From NCBI GenBank assembly GCA_965217825.1, contig OZ244571.1:2976001-3040000 (forward strand): a stretch of 64,000 nucleotides of DNA, read 5' to 3'. Of the stretch, positions 8,731 through 15,956 are shown one piece after another; the stretch's first letter is position 1; each line of letters opens with the position of its first letter. Made by a program: the position numbers and the translations under genes. The notes beneath the pieces are model-generated. The model did not search any database. It worked only from the letters and a program-made list of their open reading frames with translations, and was not told where the DNA came from. Source of the stretch: VXNE01 sp965217825 (lineage in GTDB: Bacteria; Pseudomonadota; Gammaproteobacteria; Pseudomonadales; Azotimanducaceae).

Positions 8731-9744
8731 ATGATCCGCTATATCACCCGCCGCCTGATGTTCGCGGTGCCGACGCTGATCGCCATCAGCTTCGCGATCT
8801 TTGCCCTCCTCGACCTCGCGCCGAACGACCCCACTGGCCAGTTGCCGCTCACCATACCCCCCGAGGTGCGGGCGCAGATCCGCGACTCGCTGGGGCTGGA
8901 CCAGCCGTTCCACGTGCGCTACGCGAAGTGGATGGAACAGTTCTTCGTCAACGAGCCGCTAAATCTCATCGAGCAGGCCTTCGACATCGAGATCGGCGAT
9001 TCAGGCGCACGCCCGCGGGTGCGCTCCTGGGCCACGCGCAGTCCCGTTGTGGACATCATCGCGGAGCGGATGCCCCAGACCCTGTGGGTAGTGGGGCTGT
9101 CCTACGTGGTCGGCATCCTCATCGCGGTGCCCATTGGCGTGATCTCCGCTTACCGGCAGTATTCCTGGTTCGATCAAATCGGCACCTTCATCTCGATGAT
9201 CGGTTTCTCGGTGCCGACGTTCTTCACGGGGTTGCTGGCGATCATCCTCTTCAGCGTCGTACTGCAATGGCTACCCTCGATATACGACACGACCCACGAG
9301 GTCACCGACCTTTCGAGCTTCTGGGTGCAGGTCAAGCAGCTATTGATGCCGGTGATGGTGCTGGCGCTGTACAACGCCGCCCAGCTCAGCCGTTTCATGC
9401 GCTCGGCGATGCTGGACAACCTGAACCTGGACTACGTGCGCACGGCCCGCTCGAAAGGCTTGAGAGAGCGCGCCGTGCTGCTCATTCACGTTTTGCGCAA
9501 CAGCATGATTCCGGTGGTGACAATGATCGCCCTTGGGGTGCCGACAATCTTCAGCGGCGCCATCATCACGGAACAGATCTTCCGCGTGAACGGACTCGGA
9601 CAACTCCTGATCGTGGCGATCCAGGGAGCGGACATTCCGTTGGTACAGACGCTGACATTCCTGTTCGCGGTGTTGATCGTACTGTTCAACCTCATCGCCG
9701 ACGTCCTGTACGGGATCCTCGATCCCCGCATTCGCTACGACTAG
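8731..9744 (+). CDS. dppB: Peptide ABC transporter permease (DppB/OppB type)
   Basis: A 337-aa inner-membrane permease starting 1 bp after the dppA stop. It begins MIRYITRRLMFAVPTLIAISFAIF, the standard first helix of DppB, with the APNDP motif just after it. The ABC coupling (EAA) motif reads DYVRTARSKGLRERAVLLIHVLRN at about 233-256. About six helices are visible. A somewhat long periplasmic insert (about residues 60-100) precedes the second helix. It pairs with the dppC product. Confidence 0.95.
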   Translation: MIRYITRRLMFAVPTLIAISFAIFALLDLAPNDPTGQLPLTIPPEVRAQIRDSLGLDQPFHVRYAKWMEQFFVNEPLNLIEQAFDIEIGDSGARPRVRSWATRSPVVDIIAERMPQTLWVVGLSYVVGILIAVPIGVISAYRQYSWFDQIGTFISMIGFSVPTFFTGLLAIILFSVVLQWLPSIYDTTHEVTDLSSFWVQVKQLLMPVMVLALYNAAQLSRFMRSAMLDNLNLDYVRTARSKGLRERAVLLIHVLRNSMIPVVTMIALGVPTIFSGAIITEQIFRVNGLGQLLIVAIQGADIPLVQTLTFLFAVLIVLFNLIADVLYGILDPRIRYD

Positions 9745-9759
9745 CCGCGAGCCGAAACG

Positions 9760-10668
9760 ATGCCGACCGAAATTCCCGACACCTCGCGCGCGCACCGCTC
9801 GCTGTGGCTCGACGTTTGGCTCACATTCCGACAGCACACGGGAGCGCTGATCGGCGTCGCGGTATTCTCGACCATCGTGTTGGCGGTGATCGTCGGCCCC
9901 CTCGTCCACGACGTGGACCCGCAGTACCTCGACATCCAGGCCAGGAACCAGGGCGTTTCCCTGGGCCACCCGCTAGGCACCGACAACCTGGGACGCGACA
10001 CCCTCGCCCAGGTTTTCGCCGGCGGGCGCATCTCTCTCGCCGTGGGAATTACCGCGATGTTCCTGGCGCTGGTGCTGGGCACCGCGGTGGGCACGCTGGC
10101 GGGTTATTTCAGGCGCCTGGACGGGCCGCTGATGCGTTTCACCGACCTGTTTCTCGCACTGCCGCTCCTGCCGCTACTGCTGGTCATCATCATGTTGTTC
10201 CGCGACGCGCTGCGCAACGCCTTCGGCCCGGAGACCGGCATCTTCCTGCTCATCGTATTCGTCATCGGCATCACGAGCTGGATGCAGACCGCGCGTATCG
10301 TTCGAGGCGAAGTGCTCGCCATCAAGGAGCGCGAGTTCGTTACCGCCGCCCGCAGCATCGGCACGCGCGAGCGGCGCATCGTCAGTCGACACATCCTGCC
10401 GAACGTGCTGAGTCCCATCATGGTGTCCGCCACCCTCGGAATCGCCAACGCCATCATCACGGAGTCCGCGCTGTCGTTTCTTGGGCTTGGCTTTCCGCCC
10501 GACTTCCCCACCTGGGGCCGTCTGCTGTTCGACGGCGCGAACTTCATTACCATCACCCCGGCGCGGGTGTTGTGGCCGGGGCTCGCGATCTCGCTGACTG
10601 TATTGAGTGTCAACTATATCGGCGACGGGCTGCGTGACGCCCTCGACCCGAGACTGCGAGACACCTAG
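9760..10668 (+). CDS. dppC: Peptide ABC transporter permease (DppC/OppC type)
   Basis: A 302-aa inner-membrane permease and last gene of the importer operon, 15 bp after dppB. The motif HPLGTDNLGRDTLAQVFAGGRISLAVG is the DppC signature, and the coupling loop REFVTAARSIGTRERRIVSRHILPN is intact (about 191-215). The C-terminus shows ALSFLGLGFPPDFPTWG and ends DGLRDALDPRLRDT, typical of the family. No terminator was recognised between this gene and the following XRE gene. Confidence 0.95.
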   Translation: MPTEIPDTSRAHRSLWLDVWLTFRQHTGALIGVAVFSTIVLAVIVGPLVHDVDPQYLDIQARNQGVSLGHPLGTDNLGRDTLAQVFAGGRISLAVGITAMFLALVLGTAVGTLAGYFRRLDGPLMRFTDLFLALPLLPLLLVIIMLFRDALRNAFGPETGIFLLIVFVIGITSWMQTARIVRGEVLAIKEREFVTAARSIGTRERRIVSRHILPNVLSPIMVSATLGIANAIITESALSFLGLGFPPDFPTWGRLLFDGANFITITPARVLWPGLAISLTVLSVNYIGDGLRDALDPRLRDT

Positions 10669-10699
10669 ACATATTGCCTTCGAGTCCAAAGACGTGATA

Positions 10700-10716
10700 C
10701 CAATATGACTTATTGG
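10700..10716. promoter_or_regulatory. Palindromic operator candidate upstream of the XRE gene
   Basis: CCAATATGACTTATTGG: two perfect 6-bp arms (CCAATA and TATTGG) around a 5-bp spacer, ending 14 bp before the ATG of the XRE-type gene. XRE antitoxins commonly repress their own operon through such sites. The assignment is inferred from position and symmetry. Confidence 0.5.
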
Positions 10717-10730
10717 CTATAAGGCGCGGC

Positions 10731-11057
10731 ATGCTCCTGCGAAACTTGGTTCGGGAGGCCCGCAAACGCGCGGGACTTACGCAAGTGGCGTTGGCAAAGC
10801 GGGCCAACGTTGCGCAATCTACCATCGCCCGCATCGAATCCGGCGCTCGAATCCCCTCTACGGACATGGTGGAACGCCTTGTCAGGGCGGCCGGATTGGA
10901 GATCCGCGTCGGCTTGGAAGAACCTGATCGCGAGACGCGATCACTGTTCGAGCGCACGTTGCAGCGAACGCCGGAAGAGCGCCTGGCCGACGCGACGCGC
11001 GCGGCCCGGTTCGTCCTGCGCGGTCGCCAAGCCATTCGGGATCCGGGCGATGTCTGA
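10731..11057 (+). CDS. XRE-family helix-turn-helix protein, probable antitoxin/autorepressor
   Basis: A 108-aa cytoplasmic DNA-binding protein. The Xre helix-turn-helix covers residues about 5-60 (REARKRAGLTQVALAKRANVAQ then STIARIESG), followed by a short charged C-terminal region (EERLADATRAARFVLRG). ATG 10731 is preferred; a TTG at 10713 would add six residues but lies within the palindrome. The stop overlaps the start of the nucleotidyltransferase gene by 8 bp. Size, overlap and operator candidate all suit the antitoxin/regulator half of a two-gene module. Confidence 0.8.
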   Translation: MLLRNLVREARKRAGLTQVALAKRANVAQSTIARIESGARIPSTDMVERLVRAAGLEIRVGLEEPDRETRSLFERTLQRTPEERLADATRAARFVLRGRQAIRDPGDV

Positions 11058-11568
11058 CAGCGAGTTCGACCCCGAACGCATCTTCGCCGCGTTCTCCAAC
11101 GAGGATGTGCGTTTCATCCTGATCGGCGGCATGGCGGCAATACTGCATGGGGATGCGGGCGTGACCATCGACATCGACATCGTCCCTGCCGTTGACTTCG
11201 CCAACCTCGATCACTTGGCGAAAGCCCTGCGTTCTCTCGATGCGCGGATCCGCGCCGAGGGTATCCCCGACGGCCTCGTTTTCGACTGTTCGGGAGAATT
11301 TTTGCGAAATCTCGGACCGGACGCTGTTCTAAATCTCACGACTCGAGTCGGCGACATCGACTTGGTGTTCGCGCCGGCCGGCACGCAGGGATTCGAAGAC
11401 TTGAGACGGGATGCCGTGGTGATGGACATTGCCGGCCTGTCCGTTCCGGTGGCATCGCTCGCAGACGTGATCCGCTCCAAGGATGCCGCCGACCGCCCAA
11501 AAGATCGCCGGGCACTACCGCGGCTGCGGGAATTGCTGGACCAGGTCAAGCGCGGGCCCGCGCGCTAA
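11050..11568 (+). CDS. Nucleotidyltransferase-fold protein, probable toxin partner of the XRE gene
   Basis: A 172-aa protein with a minimal nucleotidyltransferase core: the helix-strand motif FILIGGMAAILHG (about 20-32) followed by DIDIVP (about 38-43), where two aspartates would bind metal, and a third acidic strand VGDIDLVFA. The pattern matches the DUF6036/AbiEii-like class often paired with XRE proteins in toxin-antitoxin or abortive-infection modules. The gene overlaps the XRE gene by 8 bp, so the two are co-translated. Whether it transfers nucleotides to tRNA or protein, or is inactive, cannot be told from sequence. Confidence 0.72.
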   Translation: MSDSEFDPERIFAAFSNEDVRFILIGGMAAILHGDAGVTIDIDIVPAVDFANLDHLAKALRSLDARIRAEGIPDGLVFDCSGEFLRNLGPDAVLNLTTRVGDIDLVFAPAGTQGFEDLRRDAVVMDIAGLSVPVASLADVIRSKDAADRPKDRRALPRLRELLDQVKRGPAR

Positions 11569-11703
11569 CGTATCTGGTCGCATCAGACCTCGTCCGGACC
11601 GGTCGAAGCGCCCGAATTTCCGACGCAGGCCGCTCCGGCGCAACGCGTCGTCGCGTCGGCAGTTCGCTTATCATGCGGGCGATCGGCGGAAACGAAAGAC
11701 GAC

Positions 11704-12462
11704 ATGGAAAATATCGGTCTGCTCGATGAAATGCGGCGGATGCTGGATAGAGCGCGACGCGCAGTGGTATTCACCGGGGCGGGGATCAGTACGGAATCGG
11801 GCATACCGGACTTCCGCAGCCCGGGCACGGGGATCTGGAACACGGTCAAACCCATCGAGTTCGATAAATTCATGGCGTCCGACGCGGTACGTCAGGAGTC
11901 CTGGCGCCGCCGTTTCACCGGCGCGCGGGAGATGGAGTCGGCGAAACCGAACAAGGGGCACCAGGCGGTCGCGAAACTCGTCCAGGAAGGCAAAGTTTTG
12001 GGCGTTATCACGCAGAACGTGGACAACCTTTTTCAGGACGCCGGTATTCCGGAGCAGCAGGTTGTGGAATTGCACGGAAACGCCAGCTACGCGAGCTGCC
12101 TGGCCTGTGGCAAGCGCTACGAAATGGCCGCGCTGAAGAGGCAGTTCAGGGAGCGGAAACGCGTGGGTCCGTGCGAGGAATGCGGTGGCATCATCAAGAG
12201 CGCGACAATCTCTTTCGGCCAGCCAATGCCGGAGGACGCCATGCGGTGCGCGCGCGAATACACGGAGTCCTGCGACCTGATGTTGGCCACCGGCTCGACC
12301 CTCATCGTCTATCCGGCGGCGGGATTTCCCGAATATGCCAAGCGGCTGGGCGCGCAACTCGTGATACTCAACAGGGAGGAAACCCCCCTCGACGGCATCG
12401 CCGATCTCGTCGTTCACGACGAGATCGGGCGGGCGCTGTCCTACGTTGTGGGCATCAACTAG
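11704..12462 (+). CDS. cobB: Sir2-family NAD-dependent protein deacylase
   Basis: A 252-aa cytoplasmic sirtuin that removes acyl groups from lysines using NAD+. Key motifs are GAGISTESGIPDFRSP (about 24-39, NAD binding), ITQNVDNL (about 101-108), the catalytic histidine in ELHGN (about H124), and a structural zinc site with CLACG (about 131-134) and CEECGG (about 157-161). The late GSTLIVYPAA and ILNREETPLD segments match bacterial class II/III-like sirtuins. It is convergent with the diiron gene, and the stop codons overlap. Acyl specificity was not assigned; no obvious Y/R sirtuin-5 pocket pair was confirmed. Confidence 0.93.
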   Translation: MENIGLLDEMRRMLDRARRAVVFTGAGISTESGIPDFRSPGTGIWNTVKPIEFDKFMASDAVRQESWRRRFTGAREMESAKPNKGHQAVAKLVQEGKVLGVITQNVDNLFQDAGIPEQQVVELHGNASYASCLACGKRYEMAALKRQFRERKRVGPCEECGGIIKSATISFGQPMPEDAMRCAREYTESCDLMLATGSTLIVYPAAGFPEYAKRLGAQLVILNREETPLDGIADLVVHDEIGRALSYVVGIN

Positions 12463-13655
12463 TTAGGGACTGCGGGCAGCTTATTCGTCGACAGTCGGCT
12501 CGAGGGGCTTTTCCAGCTCGCGCCAATCGATATCGCCGTCGGTCGCCGAGTGCTCAAAGTCGAGAACCCCATTTCTTCGAACTTCGGGCGGATACGCTCG
12601 GTCAGCAACCCTATACGCTTGAGATTGGGTATGACGCGCTCGTATAGCCGCGTCTGGAAATCGGCGTTTATGCCCCGCTCAACCAGCACCCGTTTAGCTT
12701 CGTCGACATCCCAGCCGAAATAGCGGAAGACATCGGTGGCGATCAGCCGGTCACGGCTGACGACGCACGCCTCGTACGCGAACTGCGCGCGGTCCTCGCG
12801 CTCGTCCTCTGACAGTGTCTTTATGAAATCTTCGAGATAGTTGACGCCGAATGTGACGTGACGCGCCTCATCCCGGATCACGAGGTAGAGCAGTTCCTTC
12901 AGCACGGGATCGTTCGTATCTGCTCTCGCGGTGTGAAACGCGGCCAGCGCAAGTCCTTCCAGGATGATCTGCATGCCGATGAACTTCAGGTCCCAGCGTT
13001 CGTCGGTGAGGATCTTGTCCAGCAGATCCTTCAGGCCGCGCGTTACCGGATACCGGAATCCCACCTTGGTCTTCAGGTATCGATTGAACACTTCGACATG
13101 GCGGGCCTCGTCGAACGTCTGCGACGCCGCATAGAGTTTCGCGTTGAAGCTAGGCGCGCTGGACGCGAGCTGCGAAGCGACGAGCAGCGCGCCCTGCTCG
13201 CCGTGGAGGAATTGCGAGAGGGACCATGACGTGTTGTGAAAAAAGTACTCGCACTGGCGCTCGGTGGACATGGCGTCCCACGGCGCATAGCCGTTCCAGG
13301 GATTCTCTTCCAGCCACGCTTCGATCTCCTGTTCTCCCCACGGCTCGGCGTCCTGCCAATCGGGGGACTGGTCCCAGTGAATGTCGAGGCTCGCGTTCCA
13401 ATTGAGGCGCTTGCCGAGTTCATAGAGTTTGCGTATACGATCTTCGGCGACGCGATAGTCCCAGTTGTAGCTGCACGTGAGGGGCGTCCTGAATATTTCG
13501 GTGACATGCTCGACCTCCGCGGGGCCAAGGGGCAACGGCTCTCCCCCGTCGCCCGCCGTCGGAGCGATGCTTTCCCCGCCGTTTTCCGCCACGCGGCTGT
13601 CGGGACTGAACCGCGTGATCGAGCGAGGCGCATCCTTTACGCGGGTGATCAACAT
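12459..13655 (-). CDS. Ferritin-like diiron protein, 3' end frameshifted
   Basis: A protein of about 398 aa in the ferritin-like diiron superfamily. Two four-helix-bundle metal motifs are clear: FDEARHVEVFNRYL and IRDEARHVTFGVNYLEDF, each preceded by a helix with a candidate Glu (HGEQGALLVASQ, QIILEGLAL). This suits an R2-like or AurF-like oxidase/oxygenase; the substrate is unknown. Start ATG 13655 follows a purine-rich stretch; an upstream ATG at 13724 would add 23 unlikely residues. After EEMGF the annotated frame gives a low-complexity Ser/Arg tail, whereas the next frame gives DFEHSATDGDIDWRELEKPL and stops at TAA 12481. A one-base loss near 12561-12566 explains this. Confidence 0.75.
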   Translation of the reverse strand: MLITRVKDAPRSITRFSPDSRVAENGGESIAPTAGDGGEPLPLGPAEVEHVTEIFRTPLTCSYNWDYRVAEDRIRKLYELGKRLNWNASLDIHWDQSPDWQDAEPWGEQEIEAWLEENPWNGYAPWDAMSTERQCEYFFHNTSWSLSQFLHGEQGALLVASQLASSAPSFNAKLYAASQTFDEARHVEVFNRYLKTKVGFRYPVTRGLKDLLDKILTDERWDLKFIGMQIILEGLALAAFHTARADTNDPVLKELLYLVIRDEARHVTFGVNYLEDFIKTLSEDEREDRAQFAYEACVVSRDRLIATDVFRYFGWDVDEAKRVLVERGINADFQTRLYERVIPNLKRIGLLTERIRPKFEEMGFSTLSTRRPTAISIGASWKSPSSRLSTNKLPAVPN

Positions 13656-13765
13656 TCCTTCTTTTCCGCTTGTTTCATTGTATTTTTGGACAGTAGCACA
13701 GTTGAGAGTGCGGGTGCGCAACATGTGGACCCTTCAAGTGCGGGTTCCTTCCGTGGGGGAACTGG

Positions 13766-14605
13766 GTGATCGCTTCGAATCCGGAGACGGACGTGGAACG
13801 GGTTGCTGAGACAATCCTGAGGCTGATGCCGGCCTGGTGCCGGGACCGCATTGAGCGGGTTAGCTACCTTGAGGGCGGGTACGCGAACGACAACTATCGG
13901 TTCGAATACGGTGGCGAGGCTTTCGTCGTCCGGATCGTTCGCGGTCCGGGGAGGCCGCCCGACGCCGAGATACGTTTCCTTGAACTTCCGATCGCGCCGA
14001 GCATTATCGCCGCGGACCCGGTTCGAGGCGACCTGATCACCCGCTGGATCGAAGGCACCCTGTTGGCGCAAGCCCCCGCCGAACCACACGAGGCAGCGAT
14101 GTACCTCCGGGAACTGCACGACACCGTTCCACGCGGCATTCGCCGGTACGACGCGGTACAAGTCGTCTGGGACTATGTGAGCGTCGCGTCGGTGTCCGCC
14201 GTGGCAGCCAGGGCGCTGCGACGCCTCGATTGGTCGATTGCCGAGATGGCCGGTTGCCACAACGACCTGAACCCGTGGAATGTGATTCGCTCTGGACAAT
14301 CCTGGCGCACGCTCGACTGGGAGTTCGCCGGAGACAACGATCCGCTGTTCGATCTGGTTGGCCTTGCCTACGGCATGGCCTACGGTGAAGACGCCTTCGA
14401 CGCGCTGGTCGCCGGCTACTATGCCGAGCGTCCGAGCGACGCCCGCCTGGTCGAGACGCGCATCCTGTACCAGCTTCGGGAACACGCCTGGGCCCGGCGA
14501 CAGGTGCGCATGGGCAACACGCGCGACGAAGTGGCGGGCCAGGCTGTCGCTTCCGATCGCGAAATTGCACGCTTGATGGCGGGCGGGCCGCGTTTGGGCC
14601 GATAG
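13766..14605 (+). CDS. Aminoglycoside-phosphotransferase/choline-kinase-fold phosphotransferase
   Basis: A 279-aa small-molecule kinase. The Brenner-type catalytic loop is GCHNDLNPWNV (about 166-176) and the metal-binding strand LDWEFAGDNDPLFDL (about 187-201); the glycine-rich N-terminal lobe is LEGGYANDNYRF followed by FVVRIV with a candidate ATP-binding arginine in place of lysine. The wording resembles choline/ethanolamine and thiamine kinases more than true aminoglycoside kinases, so a resistance role is not implied. The GTG at 13766 is preceded by GGGGGA. It converges on the NadR-like gene. Confidence 0.85.
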   Translation: MIASNPETDVERVAETILRLMPAWCRDRIERVSYLEGGYANDNYRFEYGGEAFVVRIVRGPGRPPDAEIRFLELPIAPSIIAADPVRGDLITRWIEGTLLAQAPAEPHEAAMYLRELHDTVPRGIRRYDAVQVVWDYVSVASVSAVAARALRRLDWSIAEMAGCHNDLNPWNVIRSGQSWRTLDWEFAGDNDPLFDLVGLAYGMAYGEDAFDALVAGYYAERPSDARLVETRILYQLREHAWARRQVRMGNTRDEVAGQAVASDREIARLMAGGPRLGR

Positions 14606-14620
14606 TCACGGAACGCGAAC

Positions 14621-15172
14621 TTACGTTCCGGATGGAACGAACCCCTGACTTTCCAGTGCTGCCAAGGCCGACTGCAGCCGCGCCCGGTCGGTTCCGCGAA
14701 CAATGCCGAACGTCGTCCCACGCCCAAGAAGGGCGTCCCGATAGACGTCGAAAAGGCGCTCGCGGTCGAATTGCGATTCACGGAGGGGATCCGGTTCCCA
14801 GGCCAAATCCGGGCGCGCGAGCAGGTATGCGCGATCCGGTTGCGAGCATAGCGACGCCTCCACCCAGTCCGGCACCTGCCCGTATTTTTCCTGCCACCAG
14901 ATCCGGATTACCAACATGTCCGTGTCGAGCACGAGCACCGGCGGCGCGTCCTTCAGCGCGTGCTTCTCGAGTGCCAACTGTCCCCTGGCGATAGCGTCGA
15001 GATCGTTCTCATCGTACGCCGAGCGGCCGGATAGGTAGGCGCGGGCGTACTCCTCTACCCAAGGCGCGCCGAACCGCTTCGCTAACGTGCGCGCGAGTGT
15101 TGTCTTGCCGCAGCTTTCGGGGCCAACGATGGAAATGATCTGTGTCACCGTCCAAGTGTAGATCAGGGGCAT
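14621..15172 (-). CDS. NadR-like P-loop kinase (ribosylnicotinamide kinase domain only)
   Basis: A 183-aa P-loop protein: Walker A GPESCGKTTLARTLAKRF near residues 11-28, then WVEEYARAYL, LVLDTDMLVIRIWWQEKYG and DLAWEPDPLRESQFDRERLF, which are the landmarks of the C-terminal kinase domain of NadR (nicotinamide riboside to NMN). The nucleotidylyltransferase and regulatory domains of full NadR are absent. The start at ATG 15172 puts the P-loop in the normal position; longer versions run into the promoter of the divergent response regulator. A GTG four codons before ISIVGPESCG is also possible. An NAD-salvage role is likely but not proven. Confidence 0.82.
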   Translation of the reverse strand: MPLIYTWTVTQIISIVGPESCGKTTLARTLAKRFGAPWVEEYARAYLSGRSAYDENDLDAIARGQLALEKHALKDAPPVLVLDTDMLVIRIWWQEKYGQVPDWVEASLCSQPDRAYLLARPDLAWEPDPLRESQFDRERLFDVYRDALLGRGTTFGIVRGTDRARLQSALAALESQGFVPSGT

Positions 15173-15254
15173 GGTGAGCGCAGTGCGGGCTCGGATTTCC
15201 GTCACTGGGCAAACGACTTGGTAGAATCGTGTCCGAGCAGCTTGCGGATTCGTC

Positions 15255-15956
15255 ATGACAAAGACCATTGCCATCGTCGAGGATGATCCCGATCAGCGTG
15301 CCAACTACGCGGACGCGATCACCGCAAAGGGTTACGACGTCACCGAATACGACAGCCGCGGGACGGCTCTGGCCGGATTCGAACGGCAACTGCCGGATCT
15401 CGTGATTCTCGACATCGTGCTCGGCAACGAAGTCGATGCCGGCTTCCAGCTTTGTCGCGATTTGCTCACCCGCGCGCCGTCACTGCCCATCATCTTCCTT
15501 ACGGAACGGATCGATGAGATCGACAAGATTTCGGGGTTGCGGCTCGGCGCGTGGGACTATCTGCCGAAACCCATTTCCCTCGATTACCTAGCGGAGCGCA
15601 TCTCCTCGCTCCTGCGCATAGACGAAGTGCGAACAACGAACCAGGCGAACACGTCGGACCGCAGCCGACAATTCGGCGATCTCGACTTGGATCAGGACGC
15701 CTTGCTCGTCTCGTGGAAGGGTCAGCGCATCAACCTGTCGGGCACGGAGTTCCGCATGCTGGCGAAGCTGGTCCGCCGTCCGGGACACGCCGTGAGCTAT
15801 GAAACGCTGATGGACGCTACCATGCAGAGTTTCGTCACGAACAACACCATCAACACGCACATGCGGAACATTCGCAGGAAGTTCCAGAAAGTCGATCCGC
15901 AGTTCGCCTGCATCAAGAGCGAGTACGGCTTCGGCTATCGCTGGTCCGTGACATGA
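15255..15956 (+). CDS. OmpR-type response regulator, PdsR-like
   Basis: A 233-aa DNA-binding response regulator. The receiver domain (residues 1-about 118) has the acidic pair E9/D10/D11, phosphoacceptor D53 in VILDIVLG, T83 and K105. The winged-helix domain (about 140-233) ends with INTHMRNIRRKFQKVDP and YGFGYRWSVT. Features such as ANYADAITAKGYDV, LGNEVDAGFQLCRDL and the NTINTHMRNIRRKF recognition helix match the response regulator of the proteobacterial dedicated sortase system (TIGR03787 type). The stop overlaps the kinase start (ATGA). It may be transcribed from the short gap it shares with the divergent NadR-like gene. Confidence 0.88.
   Translation: MTKTIAIVEDDPDQRANYADAITAKGYDVTEYDSRGTALAGFERQLPDLVILDIVLGNEVDAGFQLCRDLLTRAPSLPIIFLTERIDEIDKISGLRLGAWDYLPKPISLDYLAERISSLLRIDEVRTTNQANTSDRSRQFGDLDLDQDALLVSWKGQRINLSGTEFRMLAKLVRRPGHAVSYETLMDATMQSFVTNNTINTHMRNIRRKFQKVDPQFACIKSEYGFGYRWSVT

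Noticed and set aside
11704..12462. Sirtuin as part of a phage-defence system (Thoeris or DSR type)
   Set aside because: The protein is a short canonical CobB-like sirtuin with a zinc site and deacylase motifs and no fused defence domain; no TIR or partner gene is adjacent.
13766..14605. Antibiotic-resistance aminoglycoside phosphotransferase
   Set aside because: Only the general kinase fold is shared; the sequence reads more like choline/thiamine-type kinases and there is no resistance context.
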